A stretch of 64,000 bases of DNA from Peptostreptococcaceae bacterium VA2 (GTDB taxonomy: Bacteria; Bacillota; Clostridia; Peptostreptococcales; Peptostreptococcaceae): positions 3,100,001-3,164,000 of the forward strand of contig JMMB01000007.1 in assembly GCA_000686145.1 (NCBI GenBank). The letters run 5' to 3'. Position numbers and translations under genes: made by a program. The notes beneath the pieces were generated by a model. The model made no database searches, had not been told where the DNA came from, and saw only the letters and a program-made list of their open reading frames with translations. This document shows, piece by piece, positions 1 to 8,673 of this stretch. The stretch's first letter is position 1. The number at the start of each line of letters is the position of its first letter.

Positions 1-593
1 TTATCTTTTAAAGACTCTATTAATTCTTCCACCTTAGAAGTTGATATTGGGTCTAATGCTGATGTAGGCTCATCCATAAGTATAACTTCTGGCTTCATAG
101 CTATCGCTCTAGCTATACATATACGTTGTTGTTGACCCCCTGATAAACCTAAGGCAGATGATTTTAATCTATCTTTAACCTCATCCCATATAGCAGCTCC
201 TTTTAAACTTTCTTCTACTATTTTATCTAACCTCTTCTTATCCTTTATACCCTGTGTACGAGGTCCATATGATACATTATCATATATACTCATTGGGAAT
301 GGATTTGGCTTTTGGAACACCATACCCACTTTAGTTCTTAATTTTATAACATCATTACTCTTATATATATCTTCACCGTCAACCTCTATTTGTCCTTTTA
401 TAGTTACATTTTCTATAAGGTCATTCATTCTGTTTAGAGTTCTTAAAAATGTTGATTTTCCACATCCTGAAGGTCCTATCAATGCAGTTACTTTTTTTTC
501 TTTTATATCCATTTTTATATTTTTTAAAGCTTGATTATCTCCGTAAAATAAATCTAACTTATTTATACTTAATTTTATATTATTTGAATTCAT
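1..593 (-). CDS. pstB: Phosphate ABC transporter ATP-binding protein PstB (3' end outside window)
   Basis: ATPase that powers the PstSCA high-affinity phosphate importer on the inner face of the membrane. About 197 codons are visible from ATG at 593; the family is about 250 residues, so roughly 50 C-terminal residues lie beyond the left edge. Walker A is GPSGCGKST at residues 40-48, the ABC signature LSGGQQQR at 150-157, and Walker [13 protein letters not shown] at 171-182. A GAGG ribosome site lies just upstream, 21 bases after the pstA stop, so it is the last visible gene of the pst operon. Whether phoU follows cannot be seen. Confidence 0.96.
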   Translation of the reverse strand, partial: MNSNNIKLSINKLDLFYGDNQALKNIKMDIKEKKVTALIGPSGCGKSTFLRTLNRMNDLIENVTIKGQIEVDGEDIYKSNDVIKLRTKVGMVFQKPNPFPMSIYDNVSYGPRTQGIKDKKRLDKIVEESLKGAAIWDEVKDRLKSSALGLSGGQQQRICIARAIAMKPEVILMDEPTSALDPISTSKVEELIESLKD

Positions 594-614
594 TTTTACA
601 CCTCATAAAATTTA

Positions 615-1439
615 TTAATAGTTTGCTTTATTTAATTTCTTTGCTATAACCTTAGCTATCGTATTTAATAATAAAACCATTATTATTAGTACAATCCCTA
701 TGCTTGCTGCTCCTGATATATCGCCTTTTTCTTTTGTTAATAAATATGCGTGAACAGTCAAAGTTCTTGCACTATCAAATATTCCACCAGGCATTTGAGC
801 TACTGTTCCAGCAGTTAATAATATTGCTGCCGATTCTCCTATGACACGCCCAACCGATAATATAAGCCCTGATAATATACCAGGTATCGCACTTGGTAAT
901 ACAACCTTATATAGTGTTTGAAACTTAGTTGAACCTAAAGCTAATGATGCTTCTCTATAACTTTGCGGTACTGTTTTTAATGCTTCTTCTGTAGTTCTAA
1001 TTATTACTGGTAATATTATGATTGCTACTGTAAGAGATCCCGATAATATTGAATACCCCATACCTAATGTAACTACAAAGAATATTCCTCCAAATAATCC
1101 GTATATTATTGATGGTATTCCTGCCAAACTTTCAGTTGCAAATCTTATTGCTGTTACCATCTTTCCTTTTTTAGCATACTCTTGTAAATAAATTGCTGCT
1201 AGTACTCCTATTGGAGTTGCTACCGCTATTGAAAGTGCTACCGTATATAATGTAGTAACTATCATAGGTAATATTCCACCATCTCCTGATGATGAATAAT
1301 CACTAAATAAGAAAGTTGGGTTTATGCCATCTATTCCTTGTATAAATATATATCCAACTATTACTACTAATGTAGTAACTGTAAATGCCGCTGATAAATA
1401 AACTAATAATTTTAATATGTTTTCCTTTAACTTTCTCAT
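615..1439 (-). CDS. pstA: Phosphate ABC transporter permease PstA
   Basis: Second permease subunit of the phosphate importer, 274 residues, with about six membrane segments. The first helix is near residues 12-35. The EAA-type cytoplasmic loop (residues around 165-185, REASLALGSTKFQTLYKVVL) contacts PstB. The start is one base after the pstC stop, so translation is probably coupled. Length and motifs are normal for the family, and its place between pstC and pstB confirms the assignment. Confidence 0.96.
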   Translation of the reverse strand: MRKLKENILKLLVYLSAAFTVTTLVVIVGYIFIQGIDGINPTFLFSDYSSSGDGGILPMIVTTLYTVALSIAVATPIGVLAAIYLQEYAKKGKMVTAIRFATESLAGIPSIIYGLFGGIFFVVTLGMGYSILSGSLTVAIIILPVIIRTTEEALKTVPQSYREASLALGSTKFQTLYKVVLPSAIPGILSGLILSVGRVIGESAAILLTAGTVAQMPGGIFDSARTLTVHAYLLTKEKGDISGAASIGIVLIIMVLLLNTIAKVIAKKLNKANY

Positions 1440-1440
1440 A

Positions 1441-2361
1441 CTAATCTACCGCCTTGTTTGAAAGTTTGTTTAATACTATATTTAATATTAATATAAATGT
1501 GAATAATACAACTCCTGTTGCAAATAGCATCTCTTGATGAGTTCCAAATGCATATCCCATTTCTAACGCTATGTTAGTAGTAAGAGGTCTTACACTATCC
1601 ATTATAGATGTTGGCATTACCGGTGAATTCCCTGCTACAAGTATTACTGCCATAGTTTCACCTAATGCTCTACCTACACCTAATACAACTGCCGCTAATA
1701 TTCCAGATTTTGCAGCCGGTAATACAACTTTAAATATAGTTTCTATTTTTGAAGCACCTAGTGCTAATGACCCTTCTTTAAACGCTTTTGGCACTGCTTT
1801 TATAGCAGTTTCTGATACTGATATTATTGTTGGTAACATCATTACTGCTAAAACAATTATTACTGCAAAAAGACTTTGACCTTTTGGAAGGTTAAATACA
1901 TTTTGTATAGTCGGCACTATAACTGCTAATCCAAATACTCCATATAAAACTGATGGTATACCTGCTAATAATTCTACTGCTGGTGATATTATTTTAGCTA
2001 ATTTCTTAGGAGCTACTTCTGCGATGAATACAGCAGTTAATATTCCTACTGGTACTCCTATTAATAATGCTCCTATTGTAGCAAATATCGATGCAGCTAC
2101 CATAGATGATATTCCAAATTTGTCTGCACTTGGTACCCAATCTGAACCCATTATAAATTCTGTAAATGAATATCCTTTAAATAAAAATGGTGTTAATCCT
2201 TTATAGAATACAAACCCTATTATTAAAAGTAAACTTATAACCGCTATTAATGCACTTGCCATAAATACATTTTTTGCTACTTTTTCAGCTATATATTTGT
2301 TTTTATTGCTCTCTTTATTGTCTCTTCTCTCTATTTCTACTGCTTGAGACTTCATTAACAT
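1441..2361 (-). CDS. pstC: Phosphate ABC transporter permease PstC
   Basis: First permease subunit of the phosphate importer, about 306 residues, with six membrane segments and an EAA loop (FKEGSLALGASKIETIFKVV). The open frame extends to a TTG at 2376, but that extension contains the ribosome site itself (GAGGAGG). I therefore choose the ATG at 2361, six bases after AGGAGG; another ATG two codons later is possible. It starts a transcript separate from pstS: a terminator lies between them and pstC has its own Pho-box-like promoter. Confidence 0.96.
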   Translation of the reverse strand: MLMKSQAVEIERRDNKESNKNKYIAEKVAKNVFMASALIAVISLLLIIGFVFYKGLTPFLFKGYSFTEFIMGSDWVPSADKFGISSMVAASIFATIGALLIGVPVGILTAVFIAEVAPKKLAKIISPAVELLAGIPSVLYGVFGLAVIVPTIQNVFNLPKGQSLFAVIIVLAVMMLPTIISVSETAIKAVPKAFKEGSLALGASKIETIFKVVLPAAKSGILAAVVLGVGRALGETMAVILVAGNSPVMPTSIMDSVRPLTTNIALEMGYAFGTHQEMLFATGVVLFTFILILNIVLNKLSNKAVD

Positions 2362-2457
2362 AAAAATCCTCCTCAAAATATCTTACTATTATAAATAATT
2401 TTAATTATTGCGAATTCACTTGCTATAAGTTTATAATAACTCTCAAACGTTAAATCC

Positions 2458-2486
2458 ATATTAGGTTTAGGTTAAGCTAAAGTAAA
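2458..2486 (-). promoter_or_regulatory. Pho-box-like promoter of pstCAB
   Basis: Reading the minus strand, TTTACT, five bases, TTAACC, six bases, TAATAT. The two hexamers are 11 bases apart, the spacing of PhoP-type direct repeats, and TAATAT fits a -10 box. The same arrangement occurs before pstS. PhoP control is inferred from family knowledge, not shown. Confidence 0.6.
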
Positions 2487-2534
2487 ATTATATTTAATTA
2501 TTTAACATAAACTTTACTTTTGTAATATATAAAA

Positions 2535-2566
2535 TAAAAAAACACATCTTTCGATGTGCTTTTTTT
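2535..2566 (-). terminator. Terminator between pstS and pstC
   Basis: Inverted repeat CACATC-TTTC-GATGTG at 2543-2558, flanked on the minus strand by a run of seven T. It lies just after the pstS stop and before pstC, so it should limit read-through and allow more PstS than permease to be made. Confidence 0.85.
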
Positions 2567-2576
2567 ATGAGAATAT

Positions 2577-3404
2577 CTATTTTATGCTTATAAAACCTTG
2601 GTCTTCCATTATTTTTTGACCTTCATCACTTAATATAAAATCTATTAACTTAGTTGATTGTTCAGTCATAGCATCTTCTTTATTAACTAATATAAATGGT
2701 CTTGCCATAGTATATTTATTTGATTTAACATTTTCAGGAGTTAATGCTACTCCACCAACTTTTAATTTATTTACTGAATCATCAACATATCCAAATGATA
2801 TATATCCTATTGCATTTTCATTTCCTGCAACTGTACTTTTTATATTTCCTGAACCATCACTTATTTGAGCTTCTTTAATTAATTCTTCTGACTTAAATCC
2901 TAGCTTGTCTTGGAATCCATCTCTAGTTCCTGAACCATCTTCTCTAGATAACACTACTATTGGAGCATCTTTTCCTCCAACTTGTTTCCAATTAGTTATC
3001 TTTCCTGTATATATATCTTTTATTTGATCTATTGTTAAATCTTTTACTTCATTATTTTTATGAGTTATTATTGCTATACCATCAAGTGCTATTTGAGTTT
3101 CTTTTAAACCCGAATTTTTTTCTTCATCTTTTAAATCTCTTGATGTCATACCTATTTGTGAAGTTCCTTCAATTGCATTTTTTATTCCTGCTGATGAACC
3201 TACCTGTTGTATCTCTACAGCTATATCTTTATTTTTTTCTTGGAATTTTTCTGCTATTGATTCCATTGCTGGTCCAACTGAAGTTGATCCCGATACAGTA
3301 ACTTTTGATGTATCATCATTTGATGAGCTAGATCCACATCCTACAGCTAAACTTCCTATTAATACAGTACTTGCTAGTAATGTTGCTACTTTCTTCTTAA
3401 ACAT
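2577..3404 (-). CDS. pstS: Phosphate-binding lipoprotein PstS
   Basis: Extracellular phosphate-binding protein of the PstSCAB importer, 275 residues. The N-terminus is a lipoprotein signal: MFKKK, a hydrophobic stretch, then the lipobox LAVGC with Cys23 as the lipidated residue, followed by a Ser-rich tether. The binding-protein body contains GSTSVGPAMESIAEKF and SREDGSGTRDGF, typical phosphate-contact loops of PstS. GGAGG lies before the ATG. It is transcribed from a promoter with several Pho-box half-sites and ends at its own terminator upstream of pstC. Confidence 0.96.
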   Translation of the reverse strand: MFKKKVATLLASTVLIGSLAVGCGSSSSNDDTSKVTVSGSTSVGPAMESIAEKFQEKNKDIAVEIQQVGSSAGIKNAIEGTSQIGMTSRDLKDEEKNSGLKETQIALDGIAIITHKNNEVKDLTIDQIKDIYTGKITNWKQVGGKDAPIVVLSREDGSGTRDGFQDKLGFKSEELIKEAQISDGSGNIKSTVAGNENAIGYISFGYVDDSVNKLKVGGVALTPENVKSNKYTMARPFILVNKEDAMTEQSTKLIDFILSDEGQKIMEDQGFISIK

Positions 3405-3488
3405 ACTTCGTACCTCCGCTTATATCTTAATTTTTATAATATTCATTGTTATTACAACTTAATAATACAGTTTTTATGTTAAGTAAAT

Positions 3489-3535
3489 ATTATAAACAGG
3501 TTAATTGAAAGTAAAGTGTGTTAAAATCGTGTAAA
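3489..3535 (-). promoter_or_regulatory. Pho-box array and promoter of pstS
   Basis: On the minus strand there are four half-sites: TTTACA (3535-3530), TTAACA (3524-3519), TTTACT (3515-3510) and TTAACC (3504-3499). Members of each pair are 11 bases apart. A TATAAT/TAATAT -10 box follows, with TAATAT six bases after TTAACC, exactly as before pstC. No good -35 is present, which fits an activator-dependent promoter. Confidence 0.7.
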
Positions 3536-3571
3536 AATTAGAAATATTTAAATATATATAATTTAAATATA

Positions 3572-3620
3572 TAAAAAAAGAAAATCGCTTAATGATATAA
3601 AACATTTTGCGATTTTCTCT
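3572..3620 (-). terminator. Terminator of pepF
   Basis: Stem GAAAATCGC (3580-3588) with GCGATTTTC (3609-3617), a 20-base loop, and a run of T on the minus strand. It separates pepF from the pstS promoter. Confidence 0.75.
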
Positions 3621-3630
3621 TTAAAATATA

Positions 3631-5424
3631 CTATTTATTTTTATATTCTTTTTCTAACTCATCTACTAGATTACTAAATATTTTAAGTACTTCGTCTATT
3701 GATTCTTTTTTCTCCATATCAACACCAGCTGCTCTTAGCTGATTTAATGGATAATCAGATCCACCACTCTTTAAAAATGTTATATATCTATCCACTGCTG
3801 GTTGGCCTTCTTCTAATATTTGTTGACTTAATGCACTTGCAGCAGAAAATCCTGTTGCATATTTATATACATAAAAGTTTGAATAAAAGTGTGGTATTCT
3901 AGCCCACTCAAGTCCAATCTCTTCATCTACCATAGTTGATTTACCATAATATTTTTCATTTAATTTATAATATATACTTGTAAACTCTTGTGCAGTCAAA
4001 GGTTCTCCAGCTTCTACACTCTCATGAGTTAATTTTTCAAATTCACCAAACATAGTTTGTCTATATACTGTAGTTCTAAATTGTTCTAAATAATAGTTTA
4101 ATAAATATATTTTTTCTTCCTTAGATTTAGAGTTTTCTAATAAGTAATTAATTAAAAGTAGCTCATTTAATGTGGATGCAACTTCTGCTACAAATATTTT
4201 ATAACTTGAATATAGATAAGGTTGGTTATGTTTTGAATAATAACTATGCATTGAATGACCTAATTCATGTATTAAAGTAAATAAAGAATTAAGATCATCA
4301 TTATAATTCATTAATATATATGGGTTAGAATCATAACTACCCCAAGAATATGCTCCACCTTGCTTACCTTCATTTTCATATACATCTATCCATCTTTCAT
4401 CAAACGCTCTTTTGATTAAGCTTAAATATTCATCTCCAAGAGGACTTAATGCTTTAAGTATTATTTCTTGAGCTTCTTCATAAGTTATCTTCATGTCAAA
4501 TTTATCAGTTAATGGTACATATAAATCATACATATGTAACTCATTTAATCCTAAAAATTTCTTTCTTAAATTTATATATTTGTTTAAAGCATCTAGGTTC
4601 TCATCTACAGCAGATATAAGGTTATTATATACATCTACACTTATATCATCTTGGAATAAAGATGATTGTAATGCAGATTCATATTTTCTTATCTTAGCAT
4701 AGAATATTTCTGATTTTATTCCACCATATAAAGTTGATGCAAAAGTATTTTTATATTTTCCATAAACTAAATAAGTAGCATCAAATGCTTCTTTTCTAAC
4801 TTTCGGATTTTGACTTTTTAAGAATAACGAATAATTAGATTGAGTAAGTTTTACTTTATTGCCTTCTTCGTCTTCTATTTCTGGAAACTCTAAGTCTGCA
4901 AATGACAACATCTCATAAACATTTTCAGCTATTCCTGATAAGTCAGCTGTTGCCGCTAATATCTCTTCTTCTCTTTCATTTAAAGTATGAGGTTTCTCTC
5001 TTAATATATCTTCTATATGTTTTTTATAAAAATCTAACTTTTCATTTTTTAAAAATTCTTTTAATTTTTCATCATCAATACTTAATAATTCTGGAACTAA
5101 ATATGATGTTGTCATCGATAATTCTGTTGATAGCATGTCTGTTTTTGTAGCAAGTGCTTGATTTTCATTTATTCTAGTATCCTCATGTTGTTTCATATGA
5201 GTATATACATATAAATTTTGTAATATTTGAGAAACCTTTTCAGATACATTTAAGGCTTCGTATAGGTTTTCCCAACTATCACCAAGTTTACCTTTGTACT
5301 CTTTAGTCTTAGATGTAAGCTCTTTTACTTGTTGTATATCTTTTTCTACGGCTTCTTTGCTTTCATACATTTTTTCTATTTGCCATTTGAATTTTTCTTC
5401 TATTTTACTTCTATCTATTCCCAT
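3631..5424 (-). CDS. pepF: Oligoendopeptidase F (M3B zinc metallopeptidase)
   Basis: Cytoplasmic zinc peptidase that cuts oligopeptides; 597 residues, the normal length. The zinc site is HELGH at residues 386-390, with the third ligand expected in the downstream helix around LNELLLINYLLE. The N-terminal half is the helical oligopeptidase F domain. GGAG lies before ATG 5424. It is a single gene with its own terminator; the neighbours (degV upstream, pst downstream) give no functional link. Confidence 0.95.
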   Translation of the reverse strand: MGIDRSKIEEKFKWQIEKMYESKEAVEKDIQQVKELTSKTKEYKGKLGDSWENLYEALNVSEKVSQILQNLYVYTHMKQHEDTRINENQALATKTDMLSTELSMTTSYLVPELLSIDDEKLKEFLKNEKLDFYKKHIEDILREKPHTLNEREEEILAATADLSGIAENVYEMLSFADLEFPEIEDEEGNKVKLTQSNYSLFLKSQNPKVRKEAFDATYLVYGKYKNTFASTLYGGIKSEIFYAKIRKYESALQSSLFQDDISVDVYNNLISAVDENLDALNKYINLRKKFLGLNELHMYDLYVPLTDKFDMKITYEEAQEIILKALSPLGDEYLSLIKRAFDERWIDVYENEGKQGGAYSWGSYDSNPYILMNYNDDLNSLFTLIHELGHSMHSYYSKHNQPYLYSSYKIFVAEVASTLNELLLINYLLENSKSKEEKIYLLNYYLEQFRTTVYRQTMFGEFEKLTHESVEAGEPLTAQEFTSIYYKLNEKYYGKSTMVDEEIGLEWARIPHFYSNFYVYKYATGFSAASALSQQILEEGQPAVDRYITFLKSGGSDYPLNQLRAAGVDMEKKESIDEVLKIFSNLVDELEKEYKNK

Positions 5425-5459
5425 GATTTCACTCCTTTTATCAAAAAATTTTATTTAAA

Positions 5460-6305
5460 TTATAAAACAGATACTAATATTGCTCCCTCTGATGTGAAAG
5501 TTCCCATTATAGGTCCAATGCCTGCTATTAGTATTTCCTTAAAATTTAAATTTTCTTCTACAATTTTTTTAATTTTCATAGCTTTATCCGGACAATTAGC
5601 ATGACCTATTATGGCCGTTCTTTGAACTTGATTATTTACGTTATTTTGAACATATTCAAGTGCTTTCTTTAAACTATTAATTCCACCCCTAGCTTTATCT
5701 ATAGGTTTAACTAACCCATCGTCTATTTTTATTATAACTTTGAAATTTAATGCGTTTATAAGTTTACCTGCTAGTGCATTAACTCTTCCACCCTTTATAG
5801 CATTTTCTAATGTATCTAATGCTCCAAAGAAAATTATTTCCTCTTTAAACTTTTCTATGTAACTTAATATTTCATCCATAGTTTTTCCGCTCTCAATTAA
5901 TTCATTACATTTTAAAATCATTAAGGCAACACCAATCGATCCACTTTGACTATCTATAACTTCGATTCTTTTACCTGGATTTTCTTCTAAATACATGTTT
6001 TTAGCTAAAACAGCACTAGAATACGTACTTGATAATTTTGATGTTAATGTAAACACTAAAATTTCTTCTTCTTCACAATTATACATTTCTAAAAATCTTT
6101 CTGGTGAAGGGCTTGAAGTTTTAGGTAATTCCTTACAACCTCTCATCTTATTGTAGAAAGTTTCTTCATCTATTTCTACCCCACCAATATAATGTTCTTC
6201 TCCAAAGGCCACATTTATTCCTACTATGCTTGGTTTTACTCTATCCAGTACTTCCTGTGGGAAGTCACACGAACCATCTGTTATTATTTTTATGCTTTTT
6301 TTCAA
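5460..6305 (-). CDS. DegV family fatty-acid-binding protein
   Basis: DegV proteins bind a fatty acid, and some act as FakB subunits that present it to the kinase FakA. The N-terminus IKIITDGSCDFP and the TSSPSPERF stretch are DegV hallmarks; about 281 residues is typical. The frame opens at GTG 6314, but GAGG abuts that codon. TTG at 6305, eight bases after GAGG, fits better. No fakA is next to it, so use as FakB is only inferred. Confidence 0.88.
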   Translation of the reverse strand: MKKSIKIITDGSCDFPQEVLDRVKPSIVGINVAFGEEHYIGGVEIDEETFYNKMRGCKELPKTSSPSPERFLEMYNCEEEEILVFTLTSKLSSTYSSAVLAKNMYLEENPGKRIEVIDSQSGSIGVALMILKCNELIESGKTMDEILSYIEKFKEEIIFFGALDTLENAIKGGRVNALAGKLINALNFKVIIKIDDGLVKPIDKARGGINSLKKALEYVQNNVNNQVQRTAIIGHANCPDKAMKIKKIVEENLNFKEILIAGIGPIMGTFTSEGAILVSVL

Positions 6306-6353
6306 TTCACACACCTCAACTTTAATTCTAATTATCTCTTATTTTATATTATT

Positions 6354-7013
6354 TTATGGTAAATAATCTACACTTATTATGTTTTTTGATTTATTTAATT
6401 CTTTTACTAGTTCTTCTATCATTATTCTTCTATCATAAACTATGAAAAAACTTACTTTCCAAGAGTTTTCGCCTTCATCTTCTATATCTATATTTTTTAC
6501 ATCGATCTGAGATTTTTCAAATTTTCCATATAGCATAGATATTGTATTTATATTACTTACCTTAACATTAAATATTGTTTGCTTTTTTCTAAACAAAACT
6601 TTATCTATATTCTTTAGAATATAAAGGGTTATCATTACAAATAACCATGCAGATATACTTAGCACATAGTATCCATATCCTACAGTAATCCCTATACATG
6701 CAGTTGCCCATATTCCAGCAGCTGTAGTTAGCCCTCTTATTCCATTAGATGTCTTTAAAATTGCTCCAGCTCCTAAAAAACCTATCCCTGATAATACTTG
6801 TGCTGTCAATCTCGCAGGATCTATATTTGCATATGAACTGTAATCATGAAATAACGCTAGAGATGTTAGTGCTGTAATGCATGAACCTACTGAAACCAAT
6901 ATATGAGTCCTAAATCCTGCAAATTGATGTGATTTTTCTCTTTCTAGACCTGTCAGTCCTCCTATAATTAAGGCTATCAATAATCTTATTATTATCTCTT
7001 TATTACTTACCAT
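6354..7013 (-). CDS. MgtC/SapB family membrane protein
   Basis: Inner-membrane protein with about four N-terminal helices carrying the family stretch GLTGLEREKSHQFAGFRTHI (residues 20-39), then a cytoplasmic C-terminal domain of about 80 residues. Family members are linked to magnesium stress and to modulation of the F-type ATPase. The ATG at 7013 lacks a well-placed ribosome site: GGGGGAG ends 15 bases upstream. An in-frame ATT at 7022 sits six bases after it, so translation may start there. Confidence 0.88.
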   Translation of the reverse strand: MVSNKEIIIRLLIALIIGGLTGLEREKSHQFAGFRTHILVSVGSCITALTSLALFHDYSSYANIDPARLTAQVLSGIGFLGAGAILKTSNGIRGLTTAAGIWATACIGITVGYGYYVLSISAWLFVMITLYILKNIDKVLFRKKQTIFNVKVSNINTISMLYGKFEKSQIDVKNIDIEDEGENSWKVSFFIVYDRRIMIEELVKELNKSKNIISVDYLP

Positions 7014-7055
7014 ACCTGTAATATTAATCTCCCCCTATTTTACAATTAAATGTAT

Positions 7056-7083
7056 AAAAGAGCTAAAATTTATAGCTCTTTTT
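7056..7083 (-). terminator. Terminator of the mscS-family gene
   Basis: AAAAGAGCTA / TAGCTCTTTT inverted repeat with a TTTT tail on the minus strand. The stop codon of the upstream gene lies inside the hairpin. Confidence 0.75.
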
Positions 7084-7915
7084 GATTAGTATCATCATGA
7101 TATAATATATTTATATGTGTAGGATATGCTACATGTACATCGTTCTTTTTAAATACTATTAATATTTGTAACTTAGTCTCCCTAAGCGCAGAAAAGTATT
7201 TATGCGATTGTACAATTCCAGTAATTGTATACTTAGCCCCAACTGGATTATCTTCTATATCTGTTACCCCATATATCTTAAATGGGCTAACAATTTCATT
7301 ACATTTAGATTTCCATAAATAATCCTTATATGTTTCATTCATTATACCACATACTTCTTCTAATGCCCCTAATACTTTTGTAGGATCTTCTTCATAAGAT
7401 ACTCTTACGTGAGCTACTACTCTCATTTTTTCTTTACTGTAATTTCTTATGCTAGTTATACTTCCATTTGGAACAGTTATTCTTTTTAAGTCCCAATCTC
7501 TTAGACTAGTACTTCTAATTCCTATCTCTTCTACAGTCCCTCTAAAAAGTTCATTTATTACAACAAAGTCACCAACTTGTAATTGTTTTTCAAATAATAC
7601 AAAAAATCCATTAAATATATCTTTTAATATACTTTGAGATGCAACACCTGCAATTAACCCAACTATACTTGCTCCAGTTACTAGTGTTCCAAATTTAGTT
7701 ACATCAACTATTTGAAATTCTCTAAGTACTAATATTATGCTTATTATGAATATAATATAATAAGAAATTGATGTAAATACACTAAAGAGCGTATTTTCAT
7801 ATCTTGTATCAAATCTAGTGAATTTGAATAACTTAGCTAAAAGATAATGTATTATTCTCAGGGCAATGTATGAAATTATTATAATAAAAATAGAATTTAT
7901 AATTTTACTTAACAT
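7070..7915 (-). CDS. Small-conductance mechanosensitive channel (MscS family)
   Basis: Channel that opens under membrane tension to release solutes on osmotic down-shock. 281 residues: two or three N-terminal helices, a glycine/alanine-rich pore helix (GASIVGLIAGVASQSILKD around residues 81-99), then the MscS beta domain (QLQVGDFVVINELFRGTVEEIG) and the alpha/beta vestibule domain. AAGGAAG precedes the ATG. It is probably monocistronic, with its own terminator. Confidence 0.93.
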   Translation of the reverse strand: MLSKIINSIFIIIISYIALRIIHYLLAKLFKFTRFDTRYENTLFSVFTSISYYIIFIISIILVLREFQIVDVTKFGTLVTGASIVGLIAGVASQSILKDIFNGFFVLFEKQLQVGDFVVINELFRGTVEEIGIRSTSLRDWDLKRITVPNGSITSIRNYSKEKMRVVAHVRVSYEEDPTKVLGALEEVCGIMNETYKDYLWKSKCNEIVSPFKIYGVTDIEDNPVGAKYTITGIVQSHKYFSALRETKLQILIVFKKNDVHVAYPTHINILYHDDTNQKEL

Positions 7916-8053
7916 AATAAATCGCTTCCTTAATAGTTAATAGTTAAATTTTCATAGTAAATCTCTTCTAGTTATTTAATATTCTCACTTTAAGCTTAAG
8001 CTATTCAATATTAAGCTACACTCTAATTTATATACTAAGCTAATATTAAACGC

Positions 8054-8076
8054 AAAAAAACCCACATATGTGGGCT
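8054..8076 (-). terminator. Terminator of the Spo0E-like gene
   Basis: CCCACATATGTGGG palindrome (8061-8074) followed by seven T on the minus strand, starting directly at the stop codon. Confidence 0.85.
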
Positions 8077-8239
8077 ATTTACTACTTAAACTCATATATT
8101 TGTTTATTAAAATGTCTATCTTACCACTAGAATCAACTAATTCTTCTTTAAATATTTCTGGATATTCTATGTAAGTATTAATTTCATCTCTTAATTCTTC
8201 TATTTCCCTTTTTAATGCTTCTATTTCGCTACTCACCAT
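8075..8239 (-). CDS. Spo0E-like aspartyl-phosphate phosphatase
   Basis: Small helical protein of 54 residues. Spo0E-type proteins remove phosphate from Spo0A-P and restrain sporulation entry. It shows the two-helix hairpin pattern (EIEALKREIEELRDEI ... LINKYM) and the family signature SxxxD as SSGKID just before the second helix. The frame opens at ATG 8281, but ATG 8239 has a GGTGATC site five bases upstream, so the shorter start is chosen. It presumably acts on a Spo0A outside this window. Confidence 0.75.
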   Translation of the reverse strand: MVSSEIEALKREIEELRDEINTYIEYPEIFKEELVDSSGKIDILINKYMSLSSK

Positions 8240-8373
8240 AATGATCACCACTATTACAAAATTGTCTATCTTTATATACATAATAACAAATTTTTCTCTA
8301 ATTTGTCAATAATAGTTATTTCCAAGTTGCCATATATAAACTTATTAAATGATATATAAATACTCATTGTTAG

Positions 8374-8427
8374 TTGACAGTTAATATCATTATTGTTATA
8401 CTAATCTTATTGATAATGAATTTCATT
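8374..8427 (+). promoter_or_regulatory. feoAB promoter with a Fur-like operator
   Basis: TTGACA (8374-8379), 17-base spacer, TATACT (8397-8402): a near-consensus sigma-A promoter. Immediately downstream is AATGAA-T-TTCATT (8415-8427), a perfect dyad inside TGATAATGAATTTCATTA that resembles the core of Fur operators. Iron repression is inferred. Confidence 0.65.
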
Positions 8428-8438
8428 AGGAGGTATTA

Positions 8439-8660
8439 ATGATGACTGTTTACGATTTAAAGGTTGGTCAAAAAGGTATTGTTAATAATATAGGTGGCGA
8501 CACAAAATTAGCTAAAAGATTACTTGCTCTAGGATGTATAAGTAACACTGACATAGAGGTTAAAAATATAGCTCCTTTTGGTGATCCAATTGTAGTTAGA
8601 TTTAGAGGCTTTGACCTTGCTATTAGAAAGACCGATGCAAAAAATATATCGTTAAAGTAA
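8439..8660 (+). CDS. feoA: Ferrous iron transport protein A
   Basis: 73-residue SH3-like cytoplasmic protein that supports FeoB. The FeoA pattern is clear: LKVGQKGIVNNI near the start, AKRLLALGCI in the middle, and a closing LAIRKTDAKNISL strand. AGGAGG lies five bases before ATG 8439; a second ATG follows directly. feoB starts 13 bases downstream, so the two are co-transcribed from the promoter at 8374-8402. Confidence 0.95.
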   Translation: MMTVYDLKVGQKGIVNNIGGDTKLAKRLLALGCISNTDIEVKNIAPFGDPIVVRFRGFDLAIRKTDAKNISLK

Positions 8661-8673
8661 AGGAGGAAAATAT

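Noticed and set aside
1571-1879. Open frame opposite pstC (and many similar frames opposite tig, rph, lon, clpX and dnaE)
   Set aside because: Antisense shadow of a conserved gene; no ribosome site, and codon pattern follows the real gene's third positions.
2362-2534. Riboswitch before pstC
   Set aside because: No conserved riboswitch core or multi-helix fold; the region is explained by a Pho-type promoter and short leader.
7925-8050. Repeated TTAAGCTTA-like short palindromes downstream of the Spo0E-like gene
   Set aside because: Short AT-rich repeats without regular spacing; expected by chance in this base composition.
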